Shown: in pieces, positions 30,312 through 39,208 of the stretch | How the letters are laid out: each line of letters starts with the position of its first letter | Numbering within the stretch: the first letter of the stretch is position 1 | Assembly: GCA_002361485.1 (NCBI GenBank) | Contig: DESZ01000001.1 | Location: 1,799 to 41,006, forward strand | Length of the DNA stretch: 39,208 nucleotides | Origin: Cyanobacteria bacterium UBA3301 | GTDB lineage: Bacteria; Cyanobacteriota; Vampirovibrionia; Gastranaerophilales; Gastranaerophilaceae | Reading direction: 5' to 3' | Notes under the pieces: model-generated | What the model saw: only the letters and a program-made list of their open reading frames with translations | The model's database searches: none | Told to the model about the DNA's origin: nothing | Program-made: the position numbers and the translations under genes

Positions 30312-31097
30312 ATGAAGATAGGATTTATCGGCTGCGGAAAAATGGCAAGCGCAATAATTAACGCCATAAAAGAAAATGTCTATGTTACAGGGTCTGAAGT
30401 GAATAAAGAAATTGCAAATCGCGCTTCTGAAAGGCTCGGTATTGATGTATTGACAAATAATATTGAACTTGTAAAAGCTTCAGATGTCATTTTTATTGCA
30501 ACAAAACCAAATAATGTAATTGACGTTTTGAATGAAATAAAAGATTATATGACGGATGATAAATTCCTTGTTTCAATAGCCGCAGGGGTTACTACTTCAA
30601 AAATTGAATCCGTATTATCTAAAACCCGCATAGTAAGAGTTATGCCAAACACTCCTGCTCTGGTAAAGCTCGGAATGTTTGGAGTATGCAAGGGTTCAAA
30701 GGCTACTGATGATGATGAAAATTATGTAATAAATTTATTATCAAAAATTGGTAAATGCATAAAAGTTGAAGAATCTCAAATGGATATTGTTACTGCAATC
30801 TCAGGTTCAGGTCCTGCATTTTTCTATCAGGTAATAGAAGATATGGCTCGTGCAGGTGAAAAATTGGGGCTTGATTATGAAAAATCTTTAACCCTTGCCG
30901 CTCAAACAGCATTAGGTTCTGCGCAAATGGTATTTAACCGAGGCGAAACTCCCGTACAAACTTTAATTGACAATGTTGCAACAAAAGGCGGATGTACGTT
31001 TGAAGGTATTCAAGCAATGAAATCAGGAAACTCTACCAAATTATTTTATGATGTAATCGAAAAAACAACTATAAAAGCTTCAGCTTTAGGAAAATAA
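30312..31097 (+). CDS. proC: Pyrroline-5-carboxylate reductase
   Basis: Last step of proline synthesis, reducing pyrroline-5-carboxylate with NAD(P)H in the cytosol. The 261 residues are usual. They show the nucleotide-binding MKIGFIGCGKMASAI at the N-terminus, IFIATKPNNV, IVRVMPNTPALV (about 107-118), the family signature in AISGSGPAFFYQVIEDM (about 163-179) and TLIDNVATKGGCTFEGIQAM near the C-terminus. AGGAAGG lies about 13 nt before the ATG. It is followed by a bidirectional terminator shared with convergent ileS. Confidence 0.98.
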   Translation: MKIGFIGCGKMASAIINAIKENVYVTGSEVNKEIANRASERLGIDVLTNNIELVKASDVIFIATKPNNVIDVLNEIKDYMTDDKFLVSIAAGVTTSKIESVLSKTRIVRVMPNTPALVKLGMFGVCKGSKATDDDENYVINLLSKIGKCIKVEESQMDIVTAISGSGPAFFYQVIEDMARAGEKLGLDYEKSLTLAAQTALGSAQMVFNRGETPVQTLIDNVATKGGCTFEGIQAMKSGNSTKLFYDVIEKTTIKASALGK

Positions 31098-31116
31098 AAA
31101 ATACAAAATGAAAATT

Positions 31117-31151
31117 AAAAAAAAGCCCGAGTTTTTAACTCGGGCTTTTTT
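31117..31151. terminator. Bidirectional terminator between proC and ileS
   Basis: Stem GCCCGAGTT / AACTCGGGC with a 3-nt loop, eight A before and six T after. It works on both strands for the convergent genes. Confidence 0.95.
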
Positions 31152-31156
31152 AATAA

Positions 31157-33973
31157 TTATTCTACTGCTTCTTGACAATCCGAACAAATTCCGTCGGAAT
31201 TTAATTCGCGATATTTCCAACAACGGCAGCATTTTTCACCTTTTGCTTTCACAACCCAAACCTTGTATCCTTCTTCTGAATATTCATTGAGAATTTCGTC
31301 AGAAGGCGCCGCATCAGTAACTACCGCTTGAGAAACAATATAAATATCCGCTAAATCCGCTTCATTATCTTTTAATATTTCAGAATCATCAGCTTTAATA
31401 TATACCCCGACTTCTAATGAACTTCCGACTTTTTTGTCTGCTCTTAAAGGCTCAATAGCACGGGTTACAACTTCTCTTGATTTCAGTATTTTTGAAAATT
31501 GTTCTTCAAGTTGAGGATTATTCCATGTTGTGTTCACTTCAGGGAAATCTGATAACAAAATACTGATTAAACCGCCCTTTTGACATTCAGGAATATTCTG
31601 CCAAATATCTTCGGCTTGGTGTGGCATAACAGGTGCTAAAATCTTAACCAATGCCATCAGGTTTTCATATAAAACAGTCTGACAAGCTCTGCGTGAAATC
31701 GATTTTTTACCCGCAGTATATAATCTGTCTTTTACAATATCAAGATAGAACGAACTCAAATCGACCGCCGCAAAATTTTGCAAACATTGGAAATATTTGT
31801 AAAATTCATAATTTTCAAAAGCAACGGTAACTTCTTCAATCAATTTATTCAATTTATGAAGTGCAAATTTATCGATATTTTTGAGTTCATCATATTGAAC
31901 ATAATCAGCAGAAGGTTCAAAATCAAACAAATTGCCGATTAAAAATCTTGCTGTATTTCTTGTCTTTTTAAAGATTTCGGTTAACTGTCCGATAATGTTA
32001 TTACCTATTTTAATATCGTTTCTGTAATCAACTGAAGCCGCCCATAATCTTAAAATATCAGCGCCGTAATTCTTAATAATATCATCCGGTCTGATATAAT
32101 TTCCTAAAGATTTTGACATTTTTCTACCGTCTTCACCAAATACAAATCCGTGAGTTAAGACCTGTTTATACGGAGCTTTGTCTTGGGTTGCAATAGAAGT
32201 TAAAAGTGAAGATTGGAACCAGCCTCTGTGTTGGTCTGAGCCTTCCAAATACATATCAACAGGAGTATGTCCTAATTCGTCCGCTCTTTTTTCAACAACC
32301 GCTCTCCAAGAAATGCCCGAATCAAACCAGACATCCATAATGTCTTTTTCTTTACGGAAATGTGCTTTCCCGCATTTAGGACATACAAAACCTGAAGGCA
32401 AAAGTTCTTCAACACTTCTGTTTACCCAGGCATCAGAACTTTCTTTTTCAAAAATTTGCGCAACATTTTCTATCGTTTCGTCATTACAGATAACTTCTCC
32501 GCAATCCTCACAATAGAATATAGGAATAGGAACGCCCCACGCTCTTTGACGTGAAATACACCAATCCGTACGGCTTTCAACCATATTACCTATTCTGTTT
32601 TCTCCGCTTGCAGGAATCCATTTTACGTTATGAATAGCATCTAATGCTTTATCTCTGAATTTATCAACCTTAACAAACCATTGCGGAGTTGCACGGTAAA
32701 TTACAGGGTGCTTACATCTCCAACAATGCGGATAACTGTGGTTAATTTCGTTTTGATATACTAAAGCTTTCTTATCAGTCAGCATATCAATTACCATATC
32801 ATTACCTTTATAATAAGGCACTCCGACTAATTCAGGAATACGTCCTTCCTCAGTCCAACAACCCGAAGCATCTAACGGTGATAATACTTCAATTCCGTAT
32901 TTGCAGCCAACTTCGTAGTCTTCCAAACCGTGTCCCGGAGCTGTATGAACCAAACCCGTACCTGCATCAAGTGTTACATGTTCACCGAGAATTATTTTTG
33001 AATTTCTGTCAATCAAAGGATGTTTAACTTCCAACAATTCAAAATCTTGTCCGATTGCAGTTCCGACAACTTTGATATCACTTTCTTCCCAACCGACATC
33101 AGCCAAGAAAGAACCCAATAAATCCGTTGCAACAACATAAACCTCTCCGTCTTTTTCAAATAAACTGTACTCAAATCTCGGATGCATTGATATTGCGACG
33201 TTTGAAGGAATTGTCCAAGGAGTTGTGGTCCAAATAATAGCATACACAGGACAAGAAGGCAGGAAGCTAAACTTGTTACGCAATTTCTCCAGACTGTCTT
33301 TGTCAAATTCAAATCTTACATATATTGATTTTGAAGAAACATCAGCATATTCAACTTCGGCTTCTGCTAAAGCTGTTTCGCAAGATGCACACCAATATAC
33401 GGGTTTTAAGCCTTTTTCAATGTATCCTTTTTTATACATTTCACCAAAAACGCGAACCTGTTCCGCTTCGTATTCAGGGTTTATCGTCAAATACGGATTT
33501 TCCCAATTTCCAAGAACGCCCAAACGACGAAATTCATTTTCTTGACCTTTAAGATTTTTATGTGCAAATTCTCTGCATTTTGCTCTCAATTCACCTTCGG
33601 TTATTGAATGTCTGCCGCCTTTAATATTTTTTACAACGGCATTTTCAATAGGCAATCCGTGTCCGTCATACCCCGGAACCATCGGAGCATAATAACCTTT
33701 TTGAGTTTTATATTTGATTAATATATCTTTTAATATTTTATTCATTGCAGTTCCGACGTGAATTTTTTCGGAGCTCAAATACGGCGGGCCGTCATGCAAA
33801 ACAAAAGAATTTGTTTTATCCCTGTTTGCTAACATTTTTTCATAAATTTTGTTTTCTTCCCAAAATTTTTGAATTTCAGGTTCTTTTTGTGTTGCATTCG
33901 CTCTCATTGACAAAGTTGTTTGAGGCAAATTTAAAGTGTCTTTATACTGTTTTTGTTCTGTTGTTTCAGTCAT
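31157..33973 (-). CDS. ileS: Isoleucine-tRNA ligase
   Basis: Class I aminoacyl-tRNA synthetase with editing domain, charging tRNA-Ile. The 938 residues are full length for the bacterial type. The N-terminus runs LPQTTLSMRANATQKEPEIQ, then FVLHDGPPYLSSEKIHVGTA. The class I HIGH box is read as HVGT (72-75), with Thr replacing the last His. The editing domain has WTTTPWTIPSN and the DAGTGLVHTAPGHG segment. KMSKS is intact in DGRKMSKSLGN (about 613-623). Next come the anticodon-binding domain and a C-terminal zinc ribbon, CCRCWKYRELNSDGICSDC. AAAAGGAT precedes the ATG. It follows the symporter gene by only 6 bp and is probably co-transcribed with it. Confidence 0.97.
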   Translation of the reverse strand: MTETTEQKQYKDTLNLPQTTLSMRANATQKEPEIQKFWEENKIYEKMLANRDKTNSFVLHDGPPYLSSEKIHVGTAMNKILKDILIKYKTQKGYYAPMVPGYDGHGLPIENAVVKNIKGGRHSITEGELRAKCREFAHKNLKGQENEFRRLGVLGNWENPYLTINPEYEAEQVRVFGEMYKKGYIEKGLKPVYWCASCETALAEAEVEYADVSSKSIYVRFEFDKDSLEKLRNKFSFLPSCPVYAIIWTTTPWTIPSNVAISMHPRFEYSLFEKDGEVYVVATDLLGSFLADVGWEESDIKVVGTAIGQDFELLEVKHPLIDRNSKIILGEHVTLDAGTGLVHTAPGHGLEDYEVGCKYGIEVLSPLDASGCWTEEGRIPELVGVPYYKGNDMVIDMLTDKKALVYQNEINHSYPHCWRCKHPVIYRATPQWFVKVDKFRDKALDAIHNVKWIPASGENRIGNMVESRTDWCISRQRAWGVPIPIFYCEDCGEVICNDETIENVAQIFEKESSDAWVNRSVEELLPSGFVCPKCGKAHFRKEKDIMDVWFDSGISWRAVVEKRADELGHTPVDMYLEGSDQHRGWFQSSLLTSIATQDKAPYKQVLTHGFVFGEDGRKMSKSLGNYIRPDDIIKNYGADILRLWAASVDYRNDIKIGNNIIGQLTEIFKKTRNTARFLIGNLFDFEPSADYVQYDELKNIDKFALHKLNKLIEEVTVAFENYEFYKYFQCLQNFAAVDLSSFYLDIVKDRLYTAGKKSISRRACQTVLYENLMALVKILAPVMPHQAEDIWQNIPECQKGGLISILLSDFPEVNTTWNNPQLEEQFSKILKSREVVTRAIEPLRADKKVGSSLEVGVYIKADDSEILKDNEADLADIYIVSQAVVTDAAPSDEILNEYSEEGYKVWVVKAKGEKCCRCWKYRELNSDGICSDCQEAVE

Positions 33974-33979
33974 CTTAAT

Positions 33980-35308
33980 TTATCCTTTTGTTTCTTCTTC
34001 CGTAACACTTATTGTTTCAGATGCGGTTTTGGGGGTAATTATATTCCAAACTCCGCCTTCATTATCACATTCTTTTATATATGCATTCATCTTATCATAA
34101 TCAAAAGCGTTTTCCCACCGTGCAATTACAACCGTTGCTACACAGTTTCCGATAAGATTAACTGTTGTCCTTCCCATATCAAGTATTTGGTCAATCCCTA
34201 AAAGTATTGCAACCCCGATTAATGGAATATTAAAACTTGCCAAAGTTCCTGCTAATACGACAAGCGAGACTCTCGGAACACCTGCAATCCCTTTGCTCGT
34301 AAGCATTAGTGCAAGCATTATCAAAATTTGTTGATTTAGTCCTAAATCAATCCCGCAAATTTGAGATGAAAATATAACAGCCATTGCAAGATATAACGTA
34401 CTGCCGTCTAAATTAAACGTGTATCCTGTCGGCATAACAAAACTGACAATATTTTGCGGGACTCCGAATCTTTCCATCAAATCGATTGCTTTAGGGAAAG
34501 CTGCCTCTGAACTTGCTGTTGTAAACGCCAAAACTGCCGGCTCTTGAATAACTTTTAATAAATTCCTTAAAGAAATCCTTGCATACTTGCAGGCGATAAA
34601 CAGTACCAATAATACAAATACCGCTAATGCCGTATATAATGAGAAAATTATTTTGAAATAATTTTTTAATATTGATAAACCGTTAGAACCAACCGTAGCA
34701 GCAATTGCGCCGAATATACCTAAAGGCGCAAAATACATAACATATTCGGTAAATTTAAACATTATTTGCGAAACAGATTCCAAAACATCCATAACAGGCT
34801 TTGCTTTTTGCCCGACAGCACAAATTGCAACAGCAAAAAATATTGCGAAAACAACTATTTGGAGCAAATTCCCTTCCGCCATTGATTGAATAATACTTGT
34901 CGGAAAAATGTTCATAATCATTTCGGAAACAGACGTATGCGGAGTTGTAACAGCCATCAAACCCGCTTCTTTTAACAGTTGCGGATTAGCAACTCCGGTT
35001 CCGAAGCCTCTGCCGGGGTTAAATATATTTCCCATGGTTAAACCGATTATTAGAGCCAAAGTTGTAACAATTTCAAAATATATAATAGTTTTTAGCCCTA
35101 TTTTACCCAGTTTTTTTACATCACCATGTCCTGCGAGTCCTATAACAAGAGTTGCAAATAATAACGGTGCAATAATCATTTTCACCATTCTTAGAAATAT
35201 AACCGCTAAAACTCGCATCTTTACAGCTATATCCGGACAGAAATGTCCGAATACAACACCCAAAATTAGGGCTGCAAATATTAGTAATGTCAATTTTGAA
35301 TGTTTCAA
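33980..35308 (-). CDS. Dicarboxylate/amino-acid:cation symporter (GltP/DctA family)
   Basis: A polytopic inner-membrane carrier of the DAACS family, taking up glutamate, aspartate or C4-dicarboxylates with protons or sodium. The 442 residues show the opening LTLLIFAALILGVVFGHF, the segment FLRMVKMIIAPLLFATLVIG, re-entrant loop 1 as TTASSEAAFPKAIDLMERFG (the Ser-rich motif), the substrate-site helix TGYTFNLDGSTLYLAMAVIF, and loop 2 with TSKGIAGVPRVSLVVLAGTL. The RTTVNLIGNCVATVVIARWE helix near the C-terminus, with the conserved Asn and Arg, suggests an amino acid or C4-acid substrate. Exact substrate unknown. Confidence 0.93.
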   Translation of the reverse strand: MKHSKLTLLIFAALILGVVFGHFCPDIAVKMRVLAVIFLRMVKMIIAPLLFATLVIGLAGHGDVKKLGKIGLKTIIYFEIVTTLALIIGLTMGNIFNPGRGFGTGVANPQLLKEAGLMAVTTPHTSVSEMIMNIFPTSIIQSMAEGNLLQIVVFAIFFAVAICAVGQKAKPVMDVLESVSQIMFKFTEYVMYFAPLGIFGAIAATVGSNGLSILKNYFKIIFSLYTALAVFVLLVLFIACKYARISLRNLLKVIQEPAVLAFTTASSEAAFPKAIDLMERFGVPQNIVSFVMPTGYTFNLDGSTLYLAMAVIFSSQICGIDLGLNQQILIMLALMLTSKGIAGVPRVSLVVLAGTLASFNIPLIGVAILLGIDQILDMGRTTVNLIGNCVATVVIARWENAFDYDKMNAYIKECDNEGGVWNIITPKTASETISVTEEETKG

Positions 35309-35409
35309 TTTTACCTCTTAATAAAATTATATAACAAACATGCCCGCCACGACTTTTGTATAAACAAAAATTAAGGATTTCTCGCATCATTTATCAGAAA
35401 TTTTTAAAT

Positions 35410-35438
35410 TTGCAAGTGTTGAAAATTTATTATATACT
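35410..35438 (+). promoter_or_regulatory. Promoter giving an apparently leaderless transcript
   Basis: TTGCAA (35410-35415), a 17-bp spacer, then TATACT (35433-35438). Counting seven bases from the last -10 base puts +1 at 35445, the A of the ATG. No ribosome site lies between. Confidence 0.65.
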
Positions 35439-35444
35439 ATCAGG

Positions 35445-36614
35445 ATGAGTGATAATTTAAAAAAATTAACGGGAAAAAATCCTGCAGATTATGAACCGAT
35501 TGCATACAATCTTATAAATATACCTGATGTTGATTTGTTTAAAGAACTTGTCGACAAGGATGATTTTTTATTTGATTTTATTAAAGAAAATGTTTCAAAA
35601 AGACTTGAAAAAGTATGTAACCAATCAAATTATAAAAATTTATTGGAATTTTTAAAATTTTACTCACCGTCTTATGAGGAATTTATAGTATCTACTCTGG
35701 CAAAATATGCAACAGAAGATTTAACGGATACTATGCTTGAAATTTTTGTAAACGGCAATGATGATGAAAAAACTTATTGCGCTAAGTATTTTTCATACAT
35801 TCAAGACCCTCAGGCACTTGATTTACTAAAAAAATATGCATACTCAGATAACAATTATCTGAGTGCAAATTGTGCATTCACACTTGCAAAATTTAATAAT
35901 CAAGAAATTTATAATGACGCAATAGAAAAATTGCATTCAAACGATGGCTATGAACAACTTTCAGCGGTAAAATTTTTGGTTTCATACGGAAATCAGAATG
36001 CAACTGAAGAAATTATTAAAACAATAAAGAAATCTGCTTTTGCTGAAAATATGGCCTCAGAATTACCATACCTGTACGATTTGGCAGAACTTATAAAAAA
36101 TAACAGACAAGACGGATTATACATTCTAAATATTATAATAAACGGCCTTGGAGAAACCGTTGCCCTTTCGCAATTATACGATTTTAATATATATAATATT
36201 CTTGAAGATTTAATAAAAAATAATAACGACTCCATGTCCTCTGTCGTATTATTGAATGCGTGCGAAAAATTTACATCCTTAACCGAAAATGACGAATACC
36301 TTTTTGATGAATCAAAGGAAGTAAAAGATGATGTATATTCAATTAATAAATTATTGGAATCAGTTCCATACAATGCCGAAAATCTTATTGATAACGAATT
36401 AAAAGAAGACAGCCTGTTTGTATATACTGCATTGGATTTCACAACAAATACCGAAAAAGTCCGCTCACTTTTAAATTCTAAAAATCAAACATTAATATTA
36501 AAATCCGTTGAAATTTTAAAAGAATTAAAAAATTTAACAACTCAAGACAAAAATATTGCACTTGAAAATATCTCAAATACCGATATAAAGAATATTATTT
36601 TAGCAATTAACTAA
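35445..36614 (+). CDS. HEAT-repeat-like helical protein, function unknown
   Basis: A 389-residue, almost entirely helical, acidic cytosolic protein. Pairs of amphipathic helices repeat through residues 80-220 (for example EKTYCAKYFSYIQDPQALDL, NYLSANCAFTLAKFNNQEIY, GYEQLSAVKFLVSYGNQNAT), the pattern of HEAT/armadillo solenoids that act as protein-binding scaffolds. No catalytic motif, signal or membrane segment is seen. The ATG coincides with the predicted transcription start, so the mRNA looks leaderless. It precedes the second MGLxxSQAR protein by 123 bp on the same strand; a role as a partner or chaperone for that protein is only a positional guess. Confidence 0.75.
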   Translation: MSDNLKKLTGKNPADYEPIAYNLINIPDVDLFKELVDKDDFLFDFIKENVSKRLEKVCNQSNYKNLLEFLKFYSPSYEEFIVSTLAKYATEDLTDTMLEIFVNGNDDEKTYCAKYFSYIQDPQALDLLKKYAYSDNNYLSANCAFTLAKFNNQEIYNDAIEKLHSNDGYEQLSAVKFLVSYGNQNATEEIIKTIKKSAFAENMASELPYLYDLAELIKNNRQDGLYILNIIINGLGETVALSQLYDFNIYNILEDLIKNNNDSMSSVVLLNACEKFTSLTENDEYLFDESKEVKDDVYSINKLLESVPYNAENLIDNELKEDSLFVYTALDFTTNTEKVRSLLNSKNQTLILKSVEILKELKNLTTQDKNIALENISNTDIKNIILAIN

Positions 36615-36737
36615 AGCTATTTTTCAAATGTAACAAATTGTTACATTTTATCATTAAATATTCAAGTTTTCATGCAAAAATGCCGTAAACATGGGTAAGC
36701 AAACGAATTAATTCAAGAAAGGAATTTCAGGAAAGCA

Positions 36738-39137
36738 ATGGGATTAGCGGCATCACAAGCAAGATTTCTCGGTATAACCGCCCGAAAAGCTAACTGTGAA
36801 TTTAAATCCACAAGATTAGCTCAAGAGCGATTACAGTTAACCGACCAATTGACGGCAGCATCGCAAGAATATGCTGCGGCTTTAAATTCCACAAAACTTG
36901 TGTGGAAAAATGATGCTTGTACACAGGATTACAGAGTAAATTATAACCTGCTTATGACCCCATCTGCAGCCAATGATTACAACCCTTATTTTGTAACAAC
37001 AAAATCAGGCGCACTTATTCTTGATTCAAAATATATTGCAGCTGCAGAAGCAGCAGGTATCACCATTAGCGGAGGAGTCGCCAGTCAAGAAAACCGTGAC
37101 AAATTTATTGCGGCATTAGTACCGACAGGATTAATAACTCAAGAAACTGCTGATGCAATAACCATTACAAATTATAAATACGAAATAGATGATAAGAAAA
37201 AAGATTTACTAAAAGTTAAAGATACTGAAGAAGGCTCAGAAACCGACGCCAAATTGGATATTCAAGGAATATTCTGGGAAGAAAAAGCAGGATTAGGCAA
37301 AGAACCTTTAAGCACTACTGTTTATGATTCTTTGACTCTTGCAGATTTAATCATGGACAAAGACATCGGAAAACAAAAAATTGACTGGCTACAAATATAC
37401 AAATTTTTAGCAAACGAAGGTACTAACAACGACTATATTACAGAACAAGAGTTTAATTCAAAAATAACATACTATGAAAACAATACAAATAATGCAATCG
37501 CAAGTTTTATAAGTATGAAAGATCCTTTAGACAATACACTACCGTTATATAAATCAATTCCGGGGGAATGTGCTACTTGGACAGATGAAATATTATCTGA
37601 TAAAGTCTATAATATGGTAAACGAGTTTAAAACACAAGTTACAAACAAGAGTTTTCAAGATTCTATTTTACAAAAATTATACAACGCGTACAATCAGATT
37701 TTTGTTTCGGGATTAAGCGCAAGTCAAAAATCAACCTATGAACAACGCTACAACAATCTTGCAAACGGATTGGACGAATACGGGAATCAATTAGATATTA
37801 ACGGACAAATTTTAACAACAGGCATCAAATTAGATGATAATGAAGCTACAAGGAAACAAAAACAAGCAGAATATGATAAAAAAGTGAAAATAGCGCAACT
37901 TTACTATGGTATTCGTGCTGCAGCTTTGGAAGAACAAATGTACAAAGACGGCAACAGCGTAAATGTCTTAAAATGGGATGATACCACAACAAAATTAACC
38001 GGTACAAACGGAACAAAAACCATAAAATATGATGATGTATTTAATCTAGGCGACAATAAAGTTAACACCGATTATACCGGCAAAATACCATATGAATATA
38101 GCAATTCAGTGCAACAGCCATATCCTATGTATGGTTTGACCGTAATACGCGACGGTTCAATACAAACAACTCATGATAGTATTACATCACTTAATATAGC
38201 CAATTTATTAAAAGATGAAATAGTAATTTATGCTAAAGAAAATAAAACAAGCAATGGAAATAAAAATACCAACATTGAAAATGTCAGAAACGCAGCAAAA
38301 GCAATACTTGAATCTGTAGCAAAAGTCTTGGGTTACGGTCAGGTTGGTATCGGAATCAATACTGACGAATCAACCAATTCTGCATTGACACAAGCTCTAA
38401 TGATGACTGAAAAAATATTCTTAAACGTTAACAATGCAGTTACGGCAAACAATTCCAAAAATGATGATAATGGTGATTTATACGCAGACAGCGCATACGC
38501 AAACGCAATGGATTACAACAGAATAGGTTCCAATTCAGATAAAGACAGAGCCGCTGTAAATTTATCCAATATGGTTGCAGCATTCTTAACATATTATGAT
38601 AATGCGTTAAGAGGAATAGAATCACCATATGTTGTGGGGCGAGGCAATGATGACAAAAACAAATCCAAAACATATTTTATAACCGATGATCCAAACTATA
38701 CTTATGTTTCTGTACCTGAAGAACAAATCGAATACAACGAAAGAATGTCAAACTTCTATGACGAGTTGTATAACAATCTTTGCGCATACGGATACAGACG
38801 TGATGATATGGTACAAGATGATGAATATCTGCAAAGCGCTATAAAAGACGGACGTTATGCTCTAATGTCATTGAATTTAGACGGATATTATTATCAAACC
38901 AGATATGCGGATACGGGTTATCTTGTTGAAGAAAAGGATCAAGATGCCATTACAAAAGCTGAAGCCGAATATACACAGAAAAAAGCACAGATTACATATA
39001 AAGAAGAAGTTCTTGATATGAGAACCAAAAATTTGGATGCAGAAATCGCAGCATTGAATGCAGAAATGAATTCTGTACAAAACATGATTACAAAATCAAT
39101 TGAAAAAACCTTCCAAATGTTCCAAGGCGGCTCATAA
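36738..39137 (+). CDS. Large MGLxxSQAR-family protein of unknown function (paralogue of 18658-20721)
   Basis: The 799-residue protein begins MGLAASQARFLGITARKANC and continues with the helical EFKSTRLAQERLQLTDQLTA. It ends in a long helix (MRTKNLDAEIAALNAEMNSV, then ITKSIEKTFQMFQGGS). These ends match the paralogue on the other strand at 18658-20721: MGLxxSQARxLxITAR, then ALNS, and at the C-terminus an LD-rich helix ending in S(I/F)-rich FQ(T/M)FQG. The middle is different: Asn/Asp/Tyr-rich, with no membrane segment. Lack of a Sec signal together with conserved helical termini suggests a self-assembling or specially exported protein. CAGGAAAG lies close to the ATG. The leader is about 120 bp. 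Confidence 0.72.
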   Translation: MGLAASQARFLGITARKANCEFKSTRLAQERLQLTDQLTAASQEYAAALNSTKLVWKNDACTQDYRVNYNLLMTPSAANDYNPYFVTTKSGALILDSKYIAAAEAAGITISGGVASQENRDKFIAALVPTGLITQETADAITITNYKYEIDDKKKDLLKVKDTEEGSETDAKLDIQGIFWEEKAGLGKEPLSTTVYDSLTLADLIMDKDIGKQKIDWLQIYKFLANEGTNNDYITEQEFNSKITYYENNTNNAIASFISMKDPLDNTLPLYKSIPGECATWTDEILSDKVYNMVNEFKTQVTNKSFQDSILQKLYNAYNQIFVSGLSASQKSTYEQRYNNLANGLDEYGNQLDINGQILTTGIKLDDNEATRKQKQAEYDKKVKIAQLYYGIRAAALEEQMYKDGNSVNVLKWDDTTTKLTGTNGTKTIKYDDVFNLGDNKVNTDYTGKIPYEYSNSVQQPYPMYGLTVIRDGSIQTTHDSITSLNIANLLKDEIVIYAKENKTSNGNKNTNIENVRNAAKAILESVAKVLGYGQVGIGINTDESTNSALTQALMMTEKIFLNVNNAVTANNSKNDDNGDLYADSAYANAMDYNRIGSNSDKDRAAVNLSNMVAAFLTYYDNALRGIESPYVVGRGNDDKNKSKTYFITDDPNYTYVSVPEEQIEYNERMSNFYDELYNNLCAYGYRRDDMVQDDEYLQSAIKDGRYALMSLNLDGYYYQTRYADTGYLVEEKDQDAITKAEAEYTQKKAQITYKEEVLDMRTKNLDAEIAALNAEMNSVQNMITKSIEKTFQMFQGGS

Positions 39138-39208
39138 TATTTAATTTTCCATTGATAAAGGTCGATAAGTCTTTTAGAAATAAAAAATTGAAAATGGAAA
39201 GTTGAAAA
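39138..39208. other. Intergenic tail with TTTTCAA-type low-complexity sequence
   Basis: Only 71 bp after the large gene. The final 30 bases (AAAAAATTGAAAATGGAAAG) are the reverse complement style of the TTTTCCA/TTTTCAA tract at 16216-16246. No terminator is visible before the window ends. Confidence 0.5.

Noticed and set aside
1..39208. CRISPR array, prophage, insertion sequence or toxin-antitoxin operon
   Set aside because: No regularly spaced short repeats, no transposase, integrase or phage genes; the two XRE regulators have no toxin-like partner beside them.

Overview
The window is about 39 kb of AT-rich chromosome. It looks like a gut member of the non-photosynthetic Cyanobacteria-related lineage (Vampirovibrionia/Melainabacteria, order Gastranaerophilales). 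That assignment is inference. It rests on low GC, a pseudopilin-type N-terminus, a compact SigA-like sigma factor, and two large proteins opening with MGLxxSQAR, a style I associate with that group. Clear Shine-Dalgarno sites precede most genes. There is no phage or transposase gene and no CRISPR array.

Layout. 1-1430: two tRNA-Ser genes (CGA and GGA) flank a secreted glycine-zipper protein and a repeat field in which the 3' end of tRNA-Ser(GGA) is partly duplicated. 1503-7871: aroA, a zinc alcohol dehydrogenase carrying an in-frame palindromic repeat, an XRE regulator, a LysM-like protein, an orphan sugar-type binding lipoprotein-like/anchored protein, more palindromic elements, and rarA. 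7872-8617: a gene-free stretch with two 226-bp tandem repeats. 8618-12833: a translationally coupled pair of unknown membrane proteins, an anchored thioredoxin and a sigma factor. 13005-18366: glyA, a WecA/TagO-type sugar-phosphate transferase, a small membrane protein, a CDF metal exporter without its C-terminal domain, a second XRE regulator and a prepilin-like protein. 18367-21324: a possible structured RNA with a strong terminator, the first large MGLxxSQAR protein, and a 600-bp leader region before alaS.

21325-28972: alaS, then convergent to it a tightly overlapping four-gene operon (GT9-GT2 fusion, glf, galE, DUF4422) that should make UDP-galactofuranose and build a surface glycan. The WecA-type enzyme at 14287 could start such a glycan on undecaprenyl phosphate. 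29091-30214: rpmH-rnpA plus an unknown gene where yidD often lies; dnaA is not adjacent. rpmH (50 codons) is short and easy to miss. 30312-35308: proC, ileS and a dicarboxylate/glutamate symporter. 35445-39137: a HEAT-like protein with an apparently leaderless promoter, and the second large MGLxxSQAR paralogue.

The most interesting unexplained material is the repeat and RNA layer (tRNA-end duplications, 226-bp tandem repeats with a pairing-compatible change, a protein-coding palindromic insertion, a three-way-junction candidate) and the MGLxxSQAR family, whose two ends are conserved around a divergent middle.
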